This document shows positions 1-9,144 of a DNA stretch of 64,000 nt, piece by piece. The first letter of the stretch is position 1. Every line of letters starts with the position of its first letter. Origin of the DNA: Pseudopontixanthobacter vadosimaris (GTDB lineage: Bacteria > Pseudomonadota > Alphaproteobacteria > Sphingomonadales > Sphingomonadaceae); contig NZ_JABASZ010000036.1 of the NCBI RefSeq assembly GCF_012979275.1, forward strand, positions 1 to 64,000. Direction: 5' to 3'. A program made the position numbers and the translations under genes. The notes under the pieces are model-generated. The model did no database searches and had not been told where the DNA came from. It saw only the letters and a program-made list of their open reading frames with translations.

Positions 1-14
1 GTGCTCTTCCGATC
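1..14. other. Sequencing adapter remnant at contig end
   Basis: The first 14 bases, gtgctcttccgatc, match the 3' end of the Illumina TruSeq-type adapter (which ends GTGCTCTTCCGATCT). The reading frame of the glycosyltransferase next to it makes good protein sense from about base 15. The bases are therefore probably not genomic, and the window begins at a contig edge. Confidence 0.85.
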
Positions 15-770
15 GGGGCGGATGTGGCGGTCGCCTCGCGCTTCGCACCGGGCGGCAGCGTGGCGGACTGGGCGCAGCCCGCCCGCACGCGGCTCTCCAC
101 TTTCGCCAATCGCGCCGCGCGCCGCATTACAGGCGTCGAACTGACCGATCCGATGAGCGGTTTTTTCCTGCTGGAGACGGAACTCGCCCGCAAATTAGCC
201 CCGCGCCTGTCCGGCATCGGCTTCAAGATCCTGCTCGACATGCTCGCGGCATCGGAGCGGACGCTGGAGGTGCAGGAGGTGCCGCTGTCCTTCGCCCCCC
301 GGCGGGGCGGGATCAGCAAGCTGGACAAGGGCGTGGCCTTCGACTTTATCGCCGGTCTTTATGAACGCAGCCTCGGCCGCTTCATTCCGACGCGCTTCGC
401 CATGTTCGGCACGGTGGGCGGCATCGGCGTCTTGGTCCATCTGGCGGTGCTGGCGCTGCTGCTCGGCGGTGTGACGGATCGCTTCCCCGTGGCGCAGGCC
501 AGCGCCACGCTGGCGACCATGACGTTCAATTTCTGGCTGAACAACTGGCTGACCTATCGCGACCGCCGCCTGACGGGCGCGGGGCCATGGCTGCGCGGCT
601 GGGCAGGGTTCTGCCTCGCCTGCTCGGTCGGCGCCTTCGCCAATGTCGCCGCCGCCAGCCTGCTGGAAGCACGCGGCGCACCGGTGCTGGCGGCGGCGCT
701 GATCGGCATATTGCTGGGTTCGGTGTGGAACTACGCGCTGTCGTCACGCTTCGTCTGGGGCCGGTACTAA
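15..770 (+). CDS. Glycosyltransferase family 2 with C-terminal GtrA domain, 5'-truncated
   Basis: This is the C-terminal part of a polyprenyl-phosphate sugar transferase (dolichol-phosphate mannosyltransferase type). The readable frame begins GADVAVASRF, which matches the conserved 'D-V-GSRF' block that normally follows about 100 residues of nucleotide-sugar-binding domain. Those residues are missing because the contig starts here. The GT2 part continues to about residue 115 with TDPMSGFF and the KILLD segment. A GtrA-like membrane domain follows, with about four hydrophobic helices beginning FIPTRFAMFGTVGG. Such proteins load a sugar onto undecaprenyl phosphate for later transfer in the envelope. 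It converges with the GT39-type gene, with only 4 bases between the stops. A GTG at 24 is in frame but is unlikely to be the real start. Confidence 0.85.
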   Translation, partial: GADVAVASRFAPGGSVADWAQPARTRLSTFANRAARRITGVELTDPMSGFFLLETELARKLAPRLSGIGFKILLDMLAASERTLEVQEVPLSFAPRRGGISKLDKGVAFDFIAGLYERSLGRFIPTRFAMFGTVGGIGVLVHLAVLALLLGGVTDRFPVAQASATLATMTFNFWLNNWLTYRDRRLTGAGPWLRGWAGFCLACSVGAFANVAAASLLEARGAPVLAAALIGILLGSVWNYALSSRFVWGRY

Positions 771-774
771 GCCG

Positions 775-2046
775 TCAGACCCAGCCGGGGAGCCACATGT
801 ACCGCTGGAACCCGTCCGCCCCCGGCAGCGCCGCCGCCGACAATATGGGATAGAACCACGCGAAGACCGCCACGCTGCCGCCCAGCACCGCCAGCGGCAG
901 CAGCCGCCAGCCCCTCTGCCACGTGGCGTCGAGCGCAAAGGTCAGCGCCGCCAGCAGGAAGCAGGACGGCAGGAAATAATGGTAATAGAACTGCACCGGC
1001 TTCGCGGCGACGATCCAGAAACCCAGCGCCACGCCATACAGCACGAAAGCAGCCCAGGCCGCATTGTCGCCCCGCATCACGCCGCGCCAGCCGCACCAGG
1101 CAAGCGCCGGCAGGCCGAGCAGCATCGTCAGCGGGTTGCCGATCAGCAGCACCCCGCGCTGCACCCCGTCGACAGGTTCGTACAGATACCAGATCGCCCG
1201 CAGGTTCAGCACCCATTCGTCCCAGCGGCTCTGATAGGGGTGCGGCTGGACGACGCTTTCCTGCAGGGCCAGCATCTCGGCATGCAGCGCGATCAACCCG
1301 CCCGGCTGCAGGGGCGCGGCGGCGAAGAACAGCGCGGGCAGGAAGGTGAGCGCATAGGTCGCCAGCGGCACTGCGCCGAGCCACAGTACGGCTTCCAGCA
1401 GCGAAACACCCGGCACCGGCGCACCCCGGCGGCTCAGCAGCAGCCGCCGCCGCCCCGCGCCCAGGCGATAGAAGAAGAACGCCGCACCTGGCACCATCGC
1501 CAGCGGGACGGCGTTCCATTTCGTTGCCATGGCAAGGCCCAGCATGGTGCCCGCCACCGCCAGCCGCCGCCGACCGACCTCCGGTTCGCGCACCGCGCCC
1601 GCACATTGCCACAGCGCCACCAGCAGAAACGCTACCATGAACATGTCGAGCATGGCGATGCGCGCATGGACATAGGTAAAGAACCCCGTCGCCAGCAGGA
1701 TTGAGCCGGCGATGGCAGCGAACCGCGTATCGCGTGCATACCAGCAGGCGCGGCCGAAGGCGAACACGGCGAGCCCCCCGGCCAGTGCGGAAAAGAACCG
1801 CCAGCCGACGGGATTGTCGCCGAGGATCGCAATGCCCAGGGCGATGATCTGTTTGCCGAGCAGGGGATGTTCGCGGTTCGGCCACGCGCCCGCACCCAGC
1901 ATATCGCGCGCGGCGGGCAGATAATGCACTTCGTCGAAGAAGGGCTCCGACGGTATGCCCAGCCGCCACCAGGTGAGCAGCGTCGCCGCGGCTGCAATGG
2001 CGATAATCCAGGCGACGGGATCTTTCGGTCGGGGGTTCCGTTGCAT
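775..2046 (-). CDS. GT39/PMT-family membrane glycosyltransferase
   Basis: A 423-residue polytopic membrane protein resembling protein O-mannosyltransferases and other lipid-carrier-dependent glycosyltransferases (GT39/ArnT-like). After a first transmembrane helix comes the conserved acidic motif FFDEVHYLPAA near residue 38, with the Asp-Glu pair that these GT-C enzymes use for catalysis, followed by the EHPLLGK block. Many hydrophobic helices follow. The likely reaction is transfer of a mannose-type sugar from a polyprenyl-phosphate carrier to a protein or glycan on the periplasmic face. The adjacent convergent GT2/GtrA gene could supply the lipid-linked sugar, which is an inference from context. 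A longer in-frame ORF on the same strand to 2137 is an out-of-frame shadow. Confidence 0.85.
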   Translation of the reverse strand: MQRNPRPKDPVAWIIAIAAAATLLTWWRLGIPSEPFFDEVHYLPAARDMLGAGAWPNREHPLLGKQIIALGIAILGDNPVGWRFFSALAGGLAVFAFGRACWYARDTRFAAIAGSILLATGFFTYVHARIAMLDMFMVAFLLVALWQCAGAVREPEVGRRRLAVAGTMLGLAMATKWNAVPLAMVPGAAFFFYRLGAGRRRLLLSRRGAPVPGVSLLEAVLWLGAVPLATYALTFLPALFFAAAPLQPGGLIALHAEMLALQESVVQPHPYQSRWDEWVLNLRAIWYLYEPVDGVQRGVLLIGNPLTMLLGLPALAWCGWRGVMRGDNAAWAAFVLYGVALGFWIVAAKPVQFYYHYFLPSCFLLAALTFALDATWQRGWRLLPLAVLGGSVAVFAWFYPILSAAALPGADGFQRYMWLPGWV

Positions 2047-2285
2047 CGAACGTGCCTGTATAATTGGAGGGTTGCGGCGGCAATCGGAAAGCGGAACCGG
2101 AAAGCGGGATGGGAGAGCGGTGATGAGCAGATGTCACCGTTTATCGACTGCCGGCATCGGTTCGTCTCGAAAGATCGCGCCAGGCGCTACGAAATATGTT
2201 GTATATGATAAGAGGCGGAACTATTCGGCCATCGTTTTGTTGATGTATTGAATCGCGCAATTAGGGCGTAACATAGGGCTTAATT

Positions 2286-2522
2286 ATGAAAATTCGCAAT
2301 CTCGCTTACGCGGCAGCTGCCGCATCTCTGGCCGCAGCGCCGGTCGCCGCACAGGCTGCTGCTCCCGTCGAACGGGTTGCCGCTCCTTCGGCTGAGGAAA
2401 ACGAACTGTCCCGTTTTGCCAGCATCGGTCCGGCATTCATCATCATCGCCCTCGCGGCGGCTGGCATGGCCGTGCTGCTTCTGACGGATGACGATGATGA
2501 CGATTTCCCGGTTTCGGTCTGA
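2286..2522 (+). CDS. Small exported or membrane protein with acidic C-terminus
   Basis: A 78-residue protein with an N-terminal signal peptide (Ala-rich core, probable cleavage after AQA), a linker, one hydrophobic segment (FIIIALAAAGMAVLLL) and a run of six Asp near the C-terminus. Short proteins of this design, a hydrophobic helix followed by a DDD cluster, are common in sphingomonads and have no assigned function. The gene is monocistronic: a rho-independent terminator lies 24 bases after the stop. I do not recognise a named family. Confidence 0.7.
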   Translation: MKIRNLAYAAAAASLAAAPVAAQAAAPVERVAAPSAEENELSRFASIGPAFIIIALAAAGMAVLLLTDDDDDDFPVSV

Positions 2523-2545
2523 CACCATCTGAATCGGAATTATGG

Positions 2546-2574
2546 GGGCGGTGCCGCAAGGCGCCGCCCTTTTT
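2546..2574 (+). terminator. Rho-independent terminator after the small acidic protein
   Basis: A 10-bp stem (gggcggtgcc / ggcgccgccc, one G-T pair) with a gcaa tetraloop is followed directly by five T. It separates the small membrane protein from metZ and argues against the longer in-frame metZ start at 2542, which would place the terminator inside the gene. Confidence 0.85.
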
Positions 2575-2685
2575 CGTGATTGCGGGGAAACGATACGCGC
2601 TTCCGCCGCGCAGGCATGCCCTTGCACCTGTCTATCGCCCATTTTCGGTTGCGCCCCGCCGATCCTGCCGCCTAATGCCCATGCC

Positions 2686-3894
2686 ATGAAGAAGACCACC
2701 GGCACCGATCGTTCCGTCACCCGCAACTGGCGGCCCCAGACCCGTGCGATCCGCGGCGGAACCTGGCGCAGCGAACATGGCGAGACGAGCGAGGCGCTGT
2801 TCCTCACCTCCGGCTATACATTCGACGATGCCGGCACCGTCGCGGCGCGTTTCGCTGGCGAGCAGCCGGGCATGACCTATTCGCGGCTGCAGAACCCCAC
2901 CGTCGCCATGCTGGAAGAACGCATCGCGCTGATGGAAGGGGCGGAGGCCTGCCGTGCCCAGGCCAGCGGCATGGCGGCGATGACGGCGGCGCTGCTGTGC
3001 CAGTTGTCGGCGGGCGATCACTGCGTGGCGGCGCGCGCGGCCTTCGGTTCGTGCCGCTGGCTGGTCGACAGCCTGCTTCCCCGCTTCGGCATCGAAACCA
3101 GCGTCGTCGACAGCGCCGACAATACTGCCTGGGAAGCGGCGATCCGCCCCAACACCAGGGTGTTCTTCTTCGAAACTCCGGCCAATCCGACGCTCGACAT
3201 CGTCGATCTCGAAGCTGTCTGCGCGCTGGCGAAAGCGCACGACATTACCACGGTGGTCGACAATGCCTTTGCCACCAGCGCCCTGCAGCGGCCGATGGAA
3301 TTCGGCGCGGATGTCGTCGCCTATTCCGCGACCAAGCTGATGGACGGGCAGGGCCGGGTGCTGGCCGGGGCGATCTGCGGCACCGAGGAGTTCATCACCG
3401 AAACGCTGCTGCCGTTCCAGCGGAATACCGGGCCGAATTGCGCGCCTTTCAACGCCTGGGTCGTGTTGAAGGGTCTTGAGACCCTGTCGCTGCGCGCCGA
3501 GCGGCAGAGCCGCAATGCGCTCGAAGTCGGCCGCTTCCTCGAACCCCGCGTCGCGCGGATGCTGCATCCGGGCCTGCCAAGCCACCCGCGCCACGCGCTC
3601 GCGATGCGGCAGATGGATGCCTGCGGCCCGATCTTCAGCTTCGTGGTGGATGGCGGCCGGGCGCAGGCGCATGCCGTGCTGGATGCACTGGAACTGATCG
3701 ATATTTCGAACAATATCGGCGATGCGCGCAGCCTGATGTGCCACCCTGCCAGCACTACCCATGCGGGCATGAGCGAGGACGACCGCCTCGCCATAGGCAT
3801 CGGCGAGGGCATGCTGCGGGTGAATATCGGGCTGGAGGATGTCGAGGATCTGATCGAGGATCTCGACCGCGCGCTGAAGGCCGCGGGCCTCTAG
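2686..3894 (+). CDS. metZ: O-succinylhomoserine sulfhydrylase
   Basis: A 402-residue PLP enzyme of the Cys/Met metabolism family. It makes homocysteine from O-succinylhomoserine and sulfide in the direct-sulfhydrylation route to methionine, in the cytoplasm. Family marks are the TYSRLQNPTVAMLEERIALMEGAE block, PANPTLDIVDL, and the PLP-binding Lys in VVAYSATKLMDGQG (Lys217). MetZ is preferred over MetC/MetB from the overall pattern of the N-terminus (ATRAIRGG-like start) and the SATK context, but the substrate is an inference. ATG at 2686 was chosen because it gives a family-like N-terminus and leaves the upstream terminator outside the gene. No clear Shine-Dalgarno and no SAM-II riboswitch were seen in the leader. 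Confidence 0.85.
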   Translation: MKKTTGTDRSVTRNWRPQTRAIRGGTWRSEHGETSEALFLTSGYTFDDAGTVAARFAGEQPGMTYSRLQNPTVAMLEERIALMEGAEACRAQASGMAAMTAALLCQLSAGDHCVAARAAFGSCRWLVDSLLPRFGIETSVVDSADNTAWEAAIRPNTRVFFFETPANPTLDIVDLEAVCALAKAHDITTVVDNAFATSALQRPMEFGADVVAYSATKLMDGQGRVLAGAICGTEEFITETLLPFQRNTGPNCAPFNAWVVLKGLETLSLRAERQSRNALEVGRFLEPRVARMLHPGLPSHPRHALAMRQMDACGPIFSFVVDGGRAQAHAVLDALELIDISNNIGDARSLMCHPASTTHAGMSEDDRLAIGIGEGMLRVNIGLEDVEDLIEDLDRALKAAGL

Positions 3895-3963
3895 AACAGA
3901 TTCCCGGACAAATACCGACTATCCCACCGCGGGCCTTCCGTGCTCCTTCCGTCCGCCGGTTGG

Positions 3964-4155
3964 TCAGTCGCGCGGATCGGTATGGCCCCTGGTTTCCAGG
4001 TCGTGCTGGATATCCTCTCGCAGGGCACGGGTGCCGGCGTCGGATCGTGCATCCTCTGCCGCGGTGGTCTTTTTGTTGCTCAGATAGGCGAAGATGACGG
4101 CGCCGATGAGCAGGATGGGCCCGGCAATGACGACGACGGTCCAGATGGATTCCAT
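3964..4155 (-). CDS. Small single-pass membrane protein
   Basis: A 63-residue protein with one transmembrane helix (about residues 5-23, TVVVIAGPILLIGAVIFAYL) and a short charged, presumably cytoplasmic tail. An AAGGAG ribosome-binding site lies nine bases before the ATG at 4155, which fixes this start over the longer frame to 4260. It lies between metZ and the SulP gene on the opposite strand. No family is recognised and no function can be assigned. Confidence 0.65.
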   Translation of the reverse strand: MESIWTVVVIAGPILLIGAVIFAYLSNKKTTAAEDARSDAGTRALREDIQHDLETRGHTDPRD

Positions 4156-4329
4156 GGATTGAGACTCCTTTTGCCCGGACAACGCATGGCCGAGCATTTC
4201 TTTCCGCGCTGAACGGCTGGGCGATCTGCGTGCCGGCCACGCGGTTGTGCGTTGCAGCAAAACCTTCTAGGAGCGCGCTTTCATCGTTTCAGGCCCGACG
4301 GGGCAAATCACCACAAGCAGGACCGGTCC

Positions 4330-5856
4330 ATGCTCGAAGCCGCGCCGATACAGGAACAGCGCCGCGCCGGCTGGCGCGCCGAGATTCGCAACGAATGGTT
4401 CGGCAATATCCGCGCCGACCTGCTCGCCGGGATCGTCGTGGCGCTGGCGCTCATTCCCGAAGCGATCGGCTTCGCCATCATCGCGGGCGTCGACCCCAGC
4501 GTCGGCCTCTATGCCTCGGTCGCGATCGCGATGGTCATCGCGCTGGTGGGCGGCCGCCCCGGCATGATTTCCGCCGCCACCGCCGCCGTCGCCGTCGTGG
4601 TCATCCCGCTGGTGCGCGACCACGGCGTGGAATATCTCTTCGCCGCCACCATCCTGATGGGCCTCATACAGGCCCTGGCCGCGCTGCTGCGGCTCGACCT
4701 GCTGATGCAGTTCGTCTCGCGCTCGGTCATCACCGGCTTCGTCAATGCGCTGGCGATCCTGATCTTCATGGCGCAATTGCCGCAACTGACGAATGTGAGC
4801 TGGGAAACCTATGCGATGGTGGCGGCGGGTCTCGCCATCATCTACGGCCTGCCGCGCCTGACCAAGGCGGTACCGTCGCCGCTGGTGGCCATCGTGCTGC
4901 TGACCATCGTCGCCGTCTGGTTCGGCCTGCCGGTGAACACGGTCGGACAAATGGGCGATCTGCCCGACGGGCTGCCGTCCTTCATCCTGCCCGACGTGCC
5001 GCTGACCTGGGAAACGCTGCAGATCATCCTGCCTTTTTCGCTGACCATGGCGGCGGTGGGCCTGCTGGAATCGCTGCTGACGGCGCAGATCGTGGACGAC
5101 ATGACCCATACCGACAGCAACAAGCAGCGCGAAACGGCGGGGCAGGGCATCGCCAATGTGGGCGCGGCGCTGGTCGGCGGGATGGGCGGCTGCGCGATGA
5201 TCGGGCAATCGGTCATCAACGTCGCCAGCGGGGGGCGCGGGCGGCTTTCCACCTTCGCCGCCGGGGCGTTCCTGCTGTTCCTCCTCGCCGTGCTGGGCGA
5301 CTGGGTGGGCCGCGTGCCGATGCCGGCGCTGGTCGCGGTGATGATCATGGTGTCGATCGGCACCTTCAGCTGGGTTTCGATCCCCAATCTGCGCCGCCAT
5401 CCGCCCACCAGTTCTGTCGTGATGCTGGCGACGGTGGCGGTGGTGGTCGTCACGCATGACCTGGCGCTCGGCGTGCTGACCGGCGTGCTGCTTTCGGGCA
5501 TCTTCTTCGCGGGCAAGGTCCGCACGATGTTCGCGGTGGAACGGGTGCGGCGCGAACACAGCGCGGTGTACCGGGTGACGGGGCAGATCTTCTTCGCCTC
5601 GGTCGACCGCTTCACCCGCGCGCTCGGCCCCGAAAGCGCTTATGCGGATGCCGCGAGCCATGTTGTGATCGACGTCAGCGGCGCGCATTTCTGGGACATT
5701 TCGGCCATCGGCGCGCTCGACAAGGTGGTGGACCGGATGCGCCGCAACGGCCGCCACGTGCGCGTGGTCGGCATGAACCGCGCCAGCAGCGACCTGGTCG
5801 ACAAATTCGCGCTGGAGGACCGCACCGGCCTCGAAACCGGCCTCGCCCCGCATTGA
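4330..5856 (+). CDS. SulP-family anion transporter with C-terminal STAS domain
   Basis: A 508-residue inner-membrane transporter of the SulP/SLC26 family (sulfate, bicarbonate or related anions). The first helix carries [25 protein letters not shown], the SulP signature region. The conserved [24 protein letters not shown] segment lies mid-protein, and the helices end near residue 390. The C-terminal STAS domain ([23 protein letters not shown]) is complete. Substrate cannot be read from sequence; sulfate and bicarbonate (BicA-like) are both possible. ATG at 4330 is preferred to the upstream in-frame start at 4252. Confidence 0.85.
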   Translation: MLEAAPIQEQRRAGWRAEIRNEWFGNIRADLLAGIVVALALIPEAIGFAIIAGVDPSVGLYASVAIAMVIALVGGRPGMISAATAAVAVVVIPLVRDHGVEYLFAATILMGLIQALAALLRLDLLMQFVSRSVITGFVNALAILIFMAQLPQLTNVSWETYAMVAAGLAIIYGLPRLTKAVPSPLVAIVLLTIVAVWFGLPVNTVGQMGDLPDGLPSFILPDVPLTWETLQIILPFSLTMAAVGLLESLLTAQIVDDMTHTDSNKQRETAGQGIANVGAALVGGMGGCAMIGQSVINVASGGRGRLSTFAAGAFLLFLLAVLGDWVGRVPMPALVAVMIMVSIGTFSWVSIPNLRRHPPTSSVVMLATVAVVVVTHDLALGVLTGVLLSGIFFAGKVRTMFAVERVRREHSAVYRVTGQIFFASVDRFTRALGPESAYADAASHVVIDVSGAHFWDISAIGALDKVVDRMRRNGRHVRVVGMNRASSDLVDKFALEDRTGLETGLAPH

Positions 5857-5920
5857 TGCGGCAGCGGTTCATGCAGGCGACTAGGCAGCGCGCCCTGCAT
5901 TCGCTATCCTGCCCGGCGCA

Positions 5921-6319
5921 ATGAGAGAATTCTTCCAGCACGCCGCGATCACGCAGGGCATCACCGTCCGGGTGGCCGCCAGCTTCCTGCCCGAACAATC
6001 GCGGCCCGAGGCGGGCAAGTGGTTCTGGGCCTATCACATCCGCATCGAGAACGGCAGCCACGAACGGGTGCAGCTGATCGCCCGGCACTGGCGTATCACC
6101 GACGGGCGCGGCATGGTGAGCCTGGTCGATGGCGACGGCGTTGTCGGCGAACAGCCCGTGCTGCACCCCGGCGAAACCCACGATTACGTCTCCGGCTGCC
6201 CGCTGCCCACGCCGCACGGGTCGATGGAGGGGCACTACACCTTCCACCGCGAGGACGGCAGCCTGCTCGAGGTGGCGATCCCGCATTTCCCCCTCGCGGC
6301 GCCCGCCACCGCGCGCTAG
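5921..6319 (+). CDS. apaG: ApaG domain protein
   Basis: A 132-residue single-domain ApaG protein with a fibronectin-III-like beta fold. Recognisable segments are TQGITVRVAASFLPEQS, FWAYHIRIEN, VQLIARHWRITDGRG, the GVVGEQPVLHPGETHDYVSG core and GSMEGHYTF. ApaG is linked genetically to Co2+/Mg2+ efflux and to Ap4A metabolism, but its biochemical role is unclear. Length is typical. The LysR-type regulator begins ten bases after the stop, so the two may be cotranscribed. Confidence 0.92.
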   Translation: MREFFQHAAITQGITVRVAASFLPEQSRPEAGKWFWAYHIRIENGSHERVQLIARHWRITDGRGMVSLVDGDGVVGEQPVLHPGETHDYVSGCPLPTPHGSMEGHYTFHREDGSLLEVAIPHFPLAAPATAR

Positions 6320-6328
6320 GGCGCAGCA

Positions 6329-7132
6329 ATGAAGCGCACTCACCTCCCCCTCAACGCCCTGCGCGTGTTCGACGCCGCCGCCCGCCACCTCAGCTTCACC
6401 CGCGCGGCGGACGAGCTGGCGGTCACCCCCGCCGCCGTGGGCCAGCAGATCCGCGCGCTGGAGGACCACCTCGGCACCGTCCTGTTCCGCCGCACCAGCA
6501 AGGGGCTGGAACTGACCAAGGAAGGCAGCGCCGGCCTTGACCCCTTGCGCGAAGGGTTCCTCCGCTTCGAGGAGAGCGTGCAGGCCATGCAGGCCGGGCA
6601 GGCGAGCGACCGCTACACCATCGCCGCCCCGCGCGAATTCTACGCCCAGTGGCTCAGCCACCGCCTCGCCGCCTTCCGCCGCGACCATCCCGACGTCACC
6701 TTCCAGCTTGTCGCGGACGAGAATGCCGATTTCACCGAGGCCAATCTCGACCTCGCCATCCGCCTTGCCGACGGGCCGGGCGACCTGGAGGGCGTGCAAC
6801 TCGCCCCGGCGCGCCGCGTGGTGGTCGCGGCGAAGGACGCGCCCGAGGAATGGATCAGCTGGCCCGGCGCGCCGTCATCTTCGGGCGAGGGCGACGGGGC
6901 GGAGGCGCGGGTGCAGGCCGGCAATGCGGGCCAGGCGCTCTCTTCCGTGCTGGCGGGGCTGGGCCGGGCGATGCTGCCGATGCTGCTGGTGGAGGATGCG
7001 CTGGCCGATGGCCGCCTGCATGTTCTGGAGGGGCCGGACGAGGGCCGCCGCGCCTATTGGCTGATGGCCCCGCCGCCGCAATGGCGGCAGAAGAAGGTCA
7101 GGACGCTGGCGGCATTTCTGACGGCGGAATAA
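6329..7132 (+). CDS. LysR-type transcriptional regulator, GcvA-like
   Basis: A 267-residue LysR-family regulator. The winged HTH at residues 6-65 (LPLNALRVFDAAARHLSFTRAADELAVTPAAVGQQIRALE) has the 'LPPLNALRAFEAAARH' style opening and VTPAAVSQQI-type recognition helix of the GcvA/AmpR group. The substrate-binding domain is somewhat short for the family (usually about 300 residues in all). The 3' end overlaps the oppositely oriented HTH gene by 35 bases. Regulated genes cannot be inferred from neighbours. Confidence 0.85.
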   Translation: MKRTHLPLNALRVFDAAARHLSFTRAADELAVTPAAVGQQIRALEDHLGTVLFRRTSKGLELTKEGSAGLDPLREGFLRFEESVQAMQAGQASDRYTIAAPREFYAQWLSHRLAAFRRDHPDVTFQLVADENADFTEANLDLAIRLADGPGDLEGVQLAPARRVVVAAKDAPEEWISWPGAPSSSGEGDGAEARVQAGNAGQALSSVLAGLGRAMLPMLLVEDALADGRLHVLEGPDEGRRAYWLMAPPPQWRQKKVRTLAAFLTAE

Positions 7133-7835
7133 GCCCCGCCGCATCTTCGGACCCATCTGCGAAGTCGCAATCGCCTCGCGCATATTCCGCCGCCGAACGC
7201 TGGCGGGCGATCATCGCATCCAGCTTGGCATCGATACTGGCGAACACCGCGTCCTCGTCCTCCACGCTGTCCAAGGCGTGCTGCGCCAGCACCTCGGCGC
7301 GGATGCTCTCATACAGCGGATGGCCGGGCCGCAGGTTCTGGATGCCATAGCGTTCGGGCATCCGGTGCTGCAGCAGGAAGCGCAGCAGCGCATTGTCATG
7401 CCGCACCCATGTGCCGAGCAGCTTCCCGCCCGAGACGATGGGCCGCTCCTCGCCGGCAAGCGCACGCTCGAGCGCACAATCCTCCAGCCGCTGCATCCCG
7501 CGCTCCAGCGCCGCATCCCAGGCAGAGGAAAAACCCTCCGCCCCCGGCCGCGCGCGGAGTTTATACAGCGCCTCCAGCGATTTCCCGATGGAGCGCGCCG
7601 CCTGTCTCACGATCCCCGTCGCCGCCAGGGTAGCGACGAATCGCCGCTGCAGATCGGGCGTGATCGAATTGGAACGCGGGCGCGCGTGAAGGTAAGGCGC
7701 AAAGCCGAGCAACGGATCGTCATCCCCCGGCACATCGCCGGGAAAAGCGGTGGCGGAAGTCCCCTGAGCCGCAATCGCCCGCGTGGAGCGGGAGGCGTTG
7801 AGGGACGGGCGATGCGGGTCACGAGGGTCTGCCAT
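7098..7835 (-). CDS. Terminase-small-subunit-like HTH protein, paralogue 1
   Basis: A protein of about 245 residues with a helix-turn-helix near residues 62-95 (FVATLAATGIVRQAARSIGKSLEALYKLR), followed by GFSSAWDAALERGMQRLEDCALERAL and a GTWVRHDNALLRFLLQHRMPERYG block. The layout resembles small terminase or transposase-like DNA-binding proteins that recur as multicopy hypothetical genes in sphingomonads. A paralogue lies at 58546-59349. Start 7835 was chosen for the GGGCGGGG stretch just before the ATG; starts at 7898 or 7985 are also open. It sits immediately beside the restriction-modification insert. DNA binding is an inference from the HTH; no large terminase or phage genes accompany it. 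Confidence 0.6.
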   Translation of the reverse strand: MADPRDPHRPSLNASRSTRAIAAQGTSATAFPGDVPGDDDPLLGFAPYLHARPRSNSITPDLQRRFVATLAATGIVRQAARSIGKSLEALYKLRARPGAEGFSSAWDAALERGMQRLEDCALERALAGEERPIVSGGKLLGTWVRHDNALLRFLLQHRMPERYGIQNLRPGHPLYESIRAEVLAQHALDSVEDEDAVFASIDAKLDAMIARQRSAAEYARGDCDFADGSEDAAGLIPPSEMPPAS

Positions 7836-8046
7836 ATCCCCGCCCAGATTGCAGAAAGCGAGGGAGTAGGAAAATGGTTTGTCGGCTGCATTAGGCATTG
7901 GATCATGCCCGGATTGATCCTGCCGGTCTCGGCTGAACGAAACTTTCTGGGGAATTCTCCTCCAAACTGGACATAACAGGAACAAAGGACTTCACAGAGC
8001 TTCTCGGGATAGTTACCGAACGCCGCACGGAAAGGATGATGATTTG

Positions 8047-9144
8047 ATGGCAAGCAGCGTTGAGCTCTTCTCAGGATGCGGCGGTATGGCTTTCGGGCTT
8101 GCGCAGGCGGGTTTTGGTCACCGATCTCTCGTTGAGTTCAATGAGTGTGCAGTTGAAACTATGCTGCACAACAAGCGCAGAAAAGTTAATCTCGTTGAGA
8201 AATGGCCGGTAGTTCACGGCGATGTTCGGCAAGTCGATTGGTCTGAATTTTCGGGAACCGACCTAGTCGCGGGTGGCCCGCCTTGCCAGCCTTTTAGTAT
8301 TGGCGGCAAGGCTGCTGGTCAAAATGATAAACGAGACATGTGGCCAGAGGCTGCTAGGGCTGTTGCCGAAATTGCTCCAAAAGCGTTTTTGTTCGAGAAC
8401 GTGAGAGGTCTCGCCCGACCTCGTTTCGAATCCTACTTCAACAACATACAGAAGAAGCTTGCTCGCCCGACCAGCGACTTAAGCTATAGTGTAGCAGTTC
8501 AATTGGTGAATGCCGCTGATTTTGGGGCAGCGCAAAAGAGAAACAGGATTCTCATATTCGGCTTGAAAAATGCCGAGGAAGGCTATTTCCAGCCGCTGAT
8601 GCCAACCCATTCTCGCGAGCGGCTGTTGTGGGAGCAGTGGATTACAGGCAGTTATTGGGATGAACACGAGATCCTTAAGAGTTCTCGAGAGATCGCGAGA
8701 GTAGATGCTGCGACTGTCGAGCGGATGCGAAAAAAGAGGATAGAGCCAAAAACAAAACGGTGGGTAACGGTTCGGGATCGTCTTAAGGGATTGGGCGAAC
8801 CATCAGGGGAAGGCGATCATCGCCTGCAACTCGGTGCGAAAGTTTACTTGGGACATACCGGCAGCTTGCTGGACCAGCCAGCTAAAGCGCTAAAGGCCGG
8901 CGATCACGGCGTACCGGGTGGTGAGAACATGATGGTCAAGGATGATGGTTCGGTACGCTATTTCACTGTTCGTGAATGTGCGAGGCTCCAAGGTTTACCA
9001 GACGATTATCAGTTTCCAAGAAGCTGGACGGAGTCGATGCGCCAGCTTGGGAACGCTGTTCCAGTTGAGTTGGCAAGGATAGCTGGAGAGCGAATTATGA
9101 ACTTGCTCTCGCCTAGGAATGAAGATTTTGCCATTGCTGCATGA
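8047..9144 (+). CDS. DNA (cytosine-5)-methyltransferase of a type II R-M system
   Basis: A 365-residue C5 cytosine methyltransferase that transfers a methyl group from SAM to cytosine in a specific DNA site. Motif I is VELFSGCGGMAFGLAQAGF (residues 5-23). The catalytic loop GGPPCQPFS carries Cys80. Motif VI is FENVRGL (116-122), motif VIII QKRNRIL (163-169), and motif X includes QLGNAVP near the C-terminus. The region between VIII and IX would hold target recognition. ATG 8047 follows an AAGGA element; a TTG at 8044 is also in frame. The nuclease gene overlaps its stop by four bases. The gene is visibly AT-richer than its surroundings, suggesting transfer. Confidence 0.93.
   Translation: MASSVELFSGCGGMAFGLAQAGFGHRSLVEFNECAVETMLHNKRRKVNLVEKWPVVHGDVRQVDWSEFSGTDLVAGGPPCQPFSIGGKAAGQNDKRDMWPEAARAVAEIAPKAFLFENVRGLARPRFESYFNNIQKKLARPTSDLSYSVAVQLVNAADFGAAQKRNRILIFGLKNAEEGYFQPLMPTHSRERLLWEQWITGSYWDEHEILKSSREIARVDAATVERMRKKRIEPKTKRWVTVRDRLKGLGEPSGEGDHRLQLGAKVYLGHTGSLLDQPAKALKAGDHGVPGGENMMVKDDGSVRYFTVRECARLQGLPDDYQFPRSWTESMRQLGNAVPVELARIAGERIMNLLSPRNEDFAIAA

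Noticed and set aside
2575-2685. Possible SAM-II riboswitch before metZ
   Set aside because: The leader lacks the conserved SAM-II core and pairing that I could recognise.
2632-3762. 376-residue open frame antisense to metZ
   Set aside because: No domain or ribosome-binding site; metZ is clearly the real gene.
4267-5853. 528-residue open frame antisense to the SulP gene
   Set aside because: Composition dominated by Arg, His, Gln and Asp, a typical shadow of hydrophobic membrane codons.
7098-7835. Prophage remnant suggested by the terminase-like gene
   Set aside because: No large terminase, portal, capsid, tail or integrase gene is near either paralogue; the family is common as a single gene in sphingomonads.
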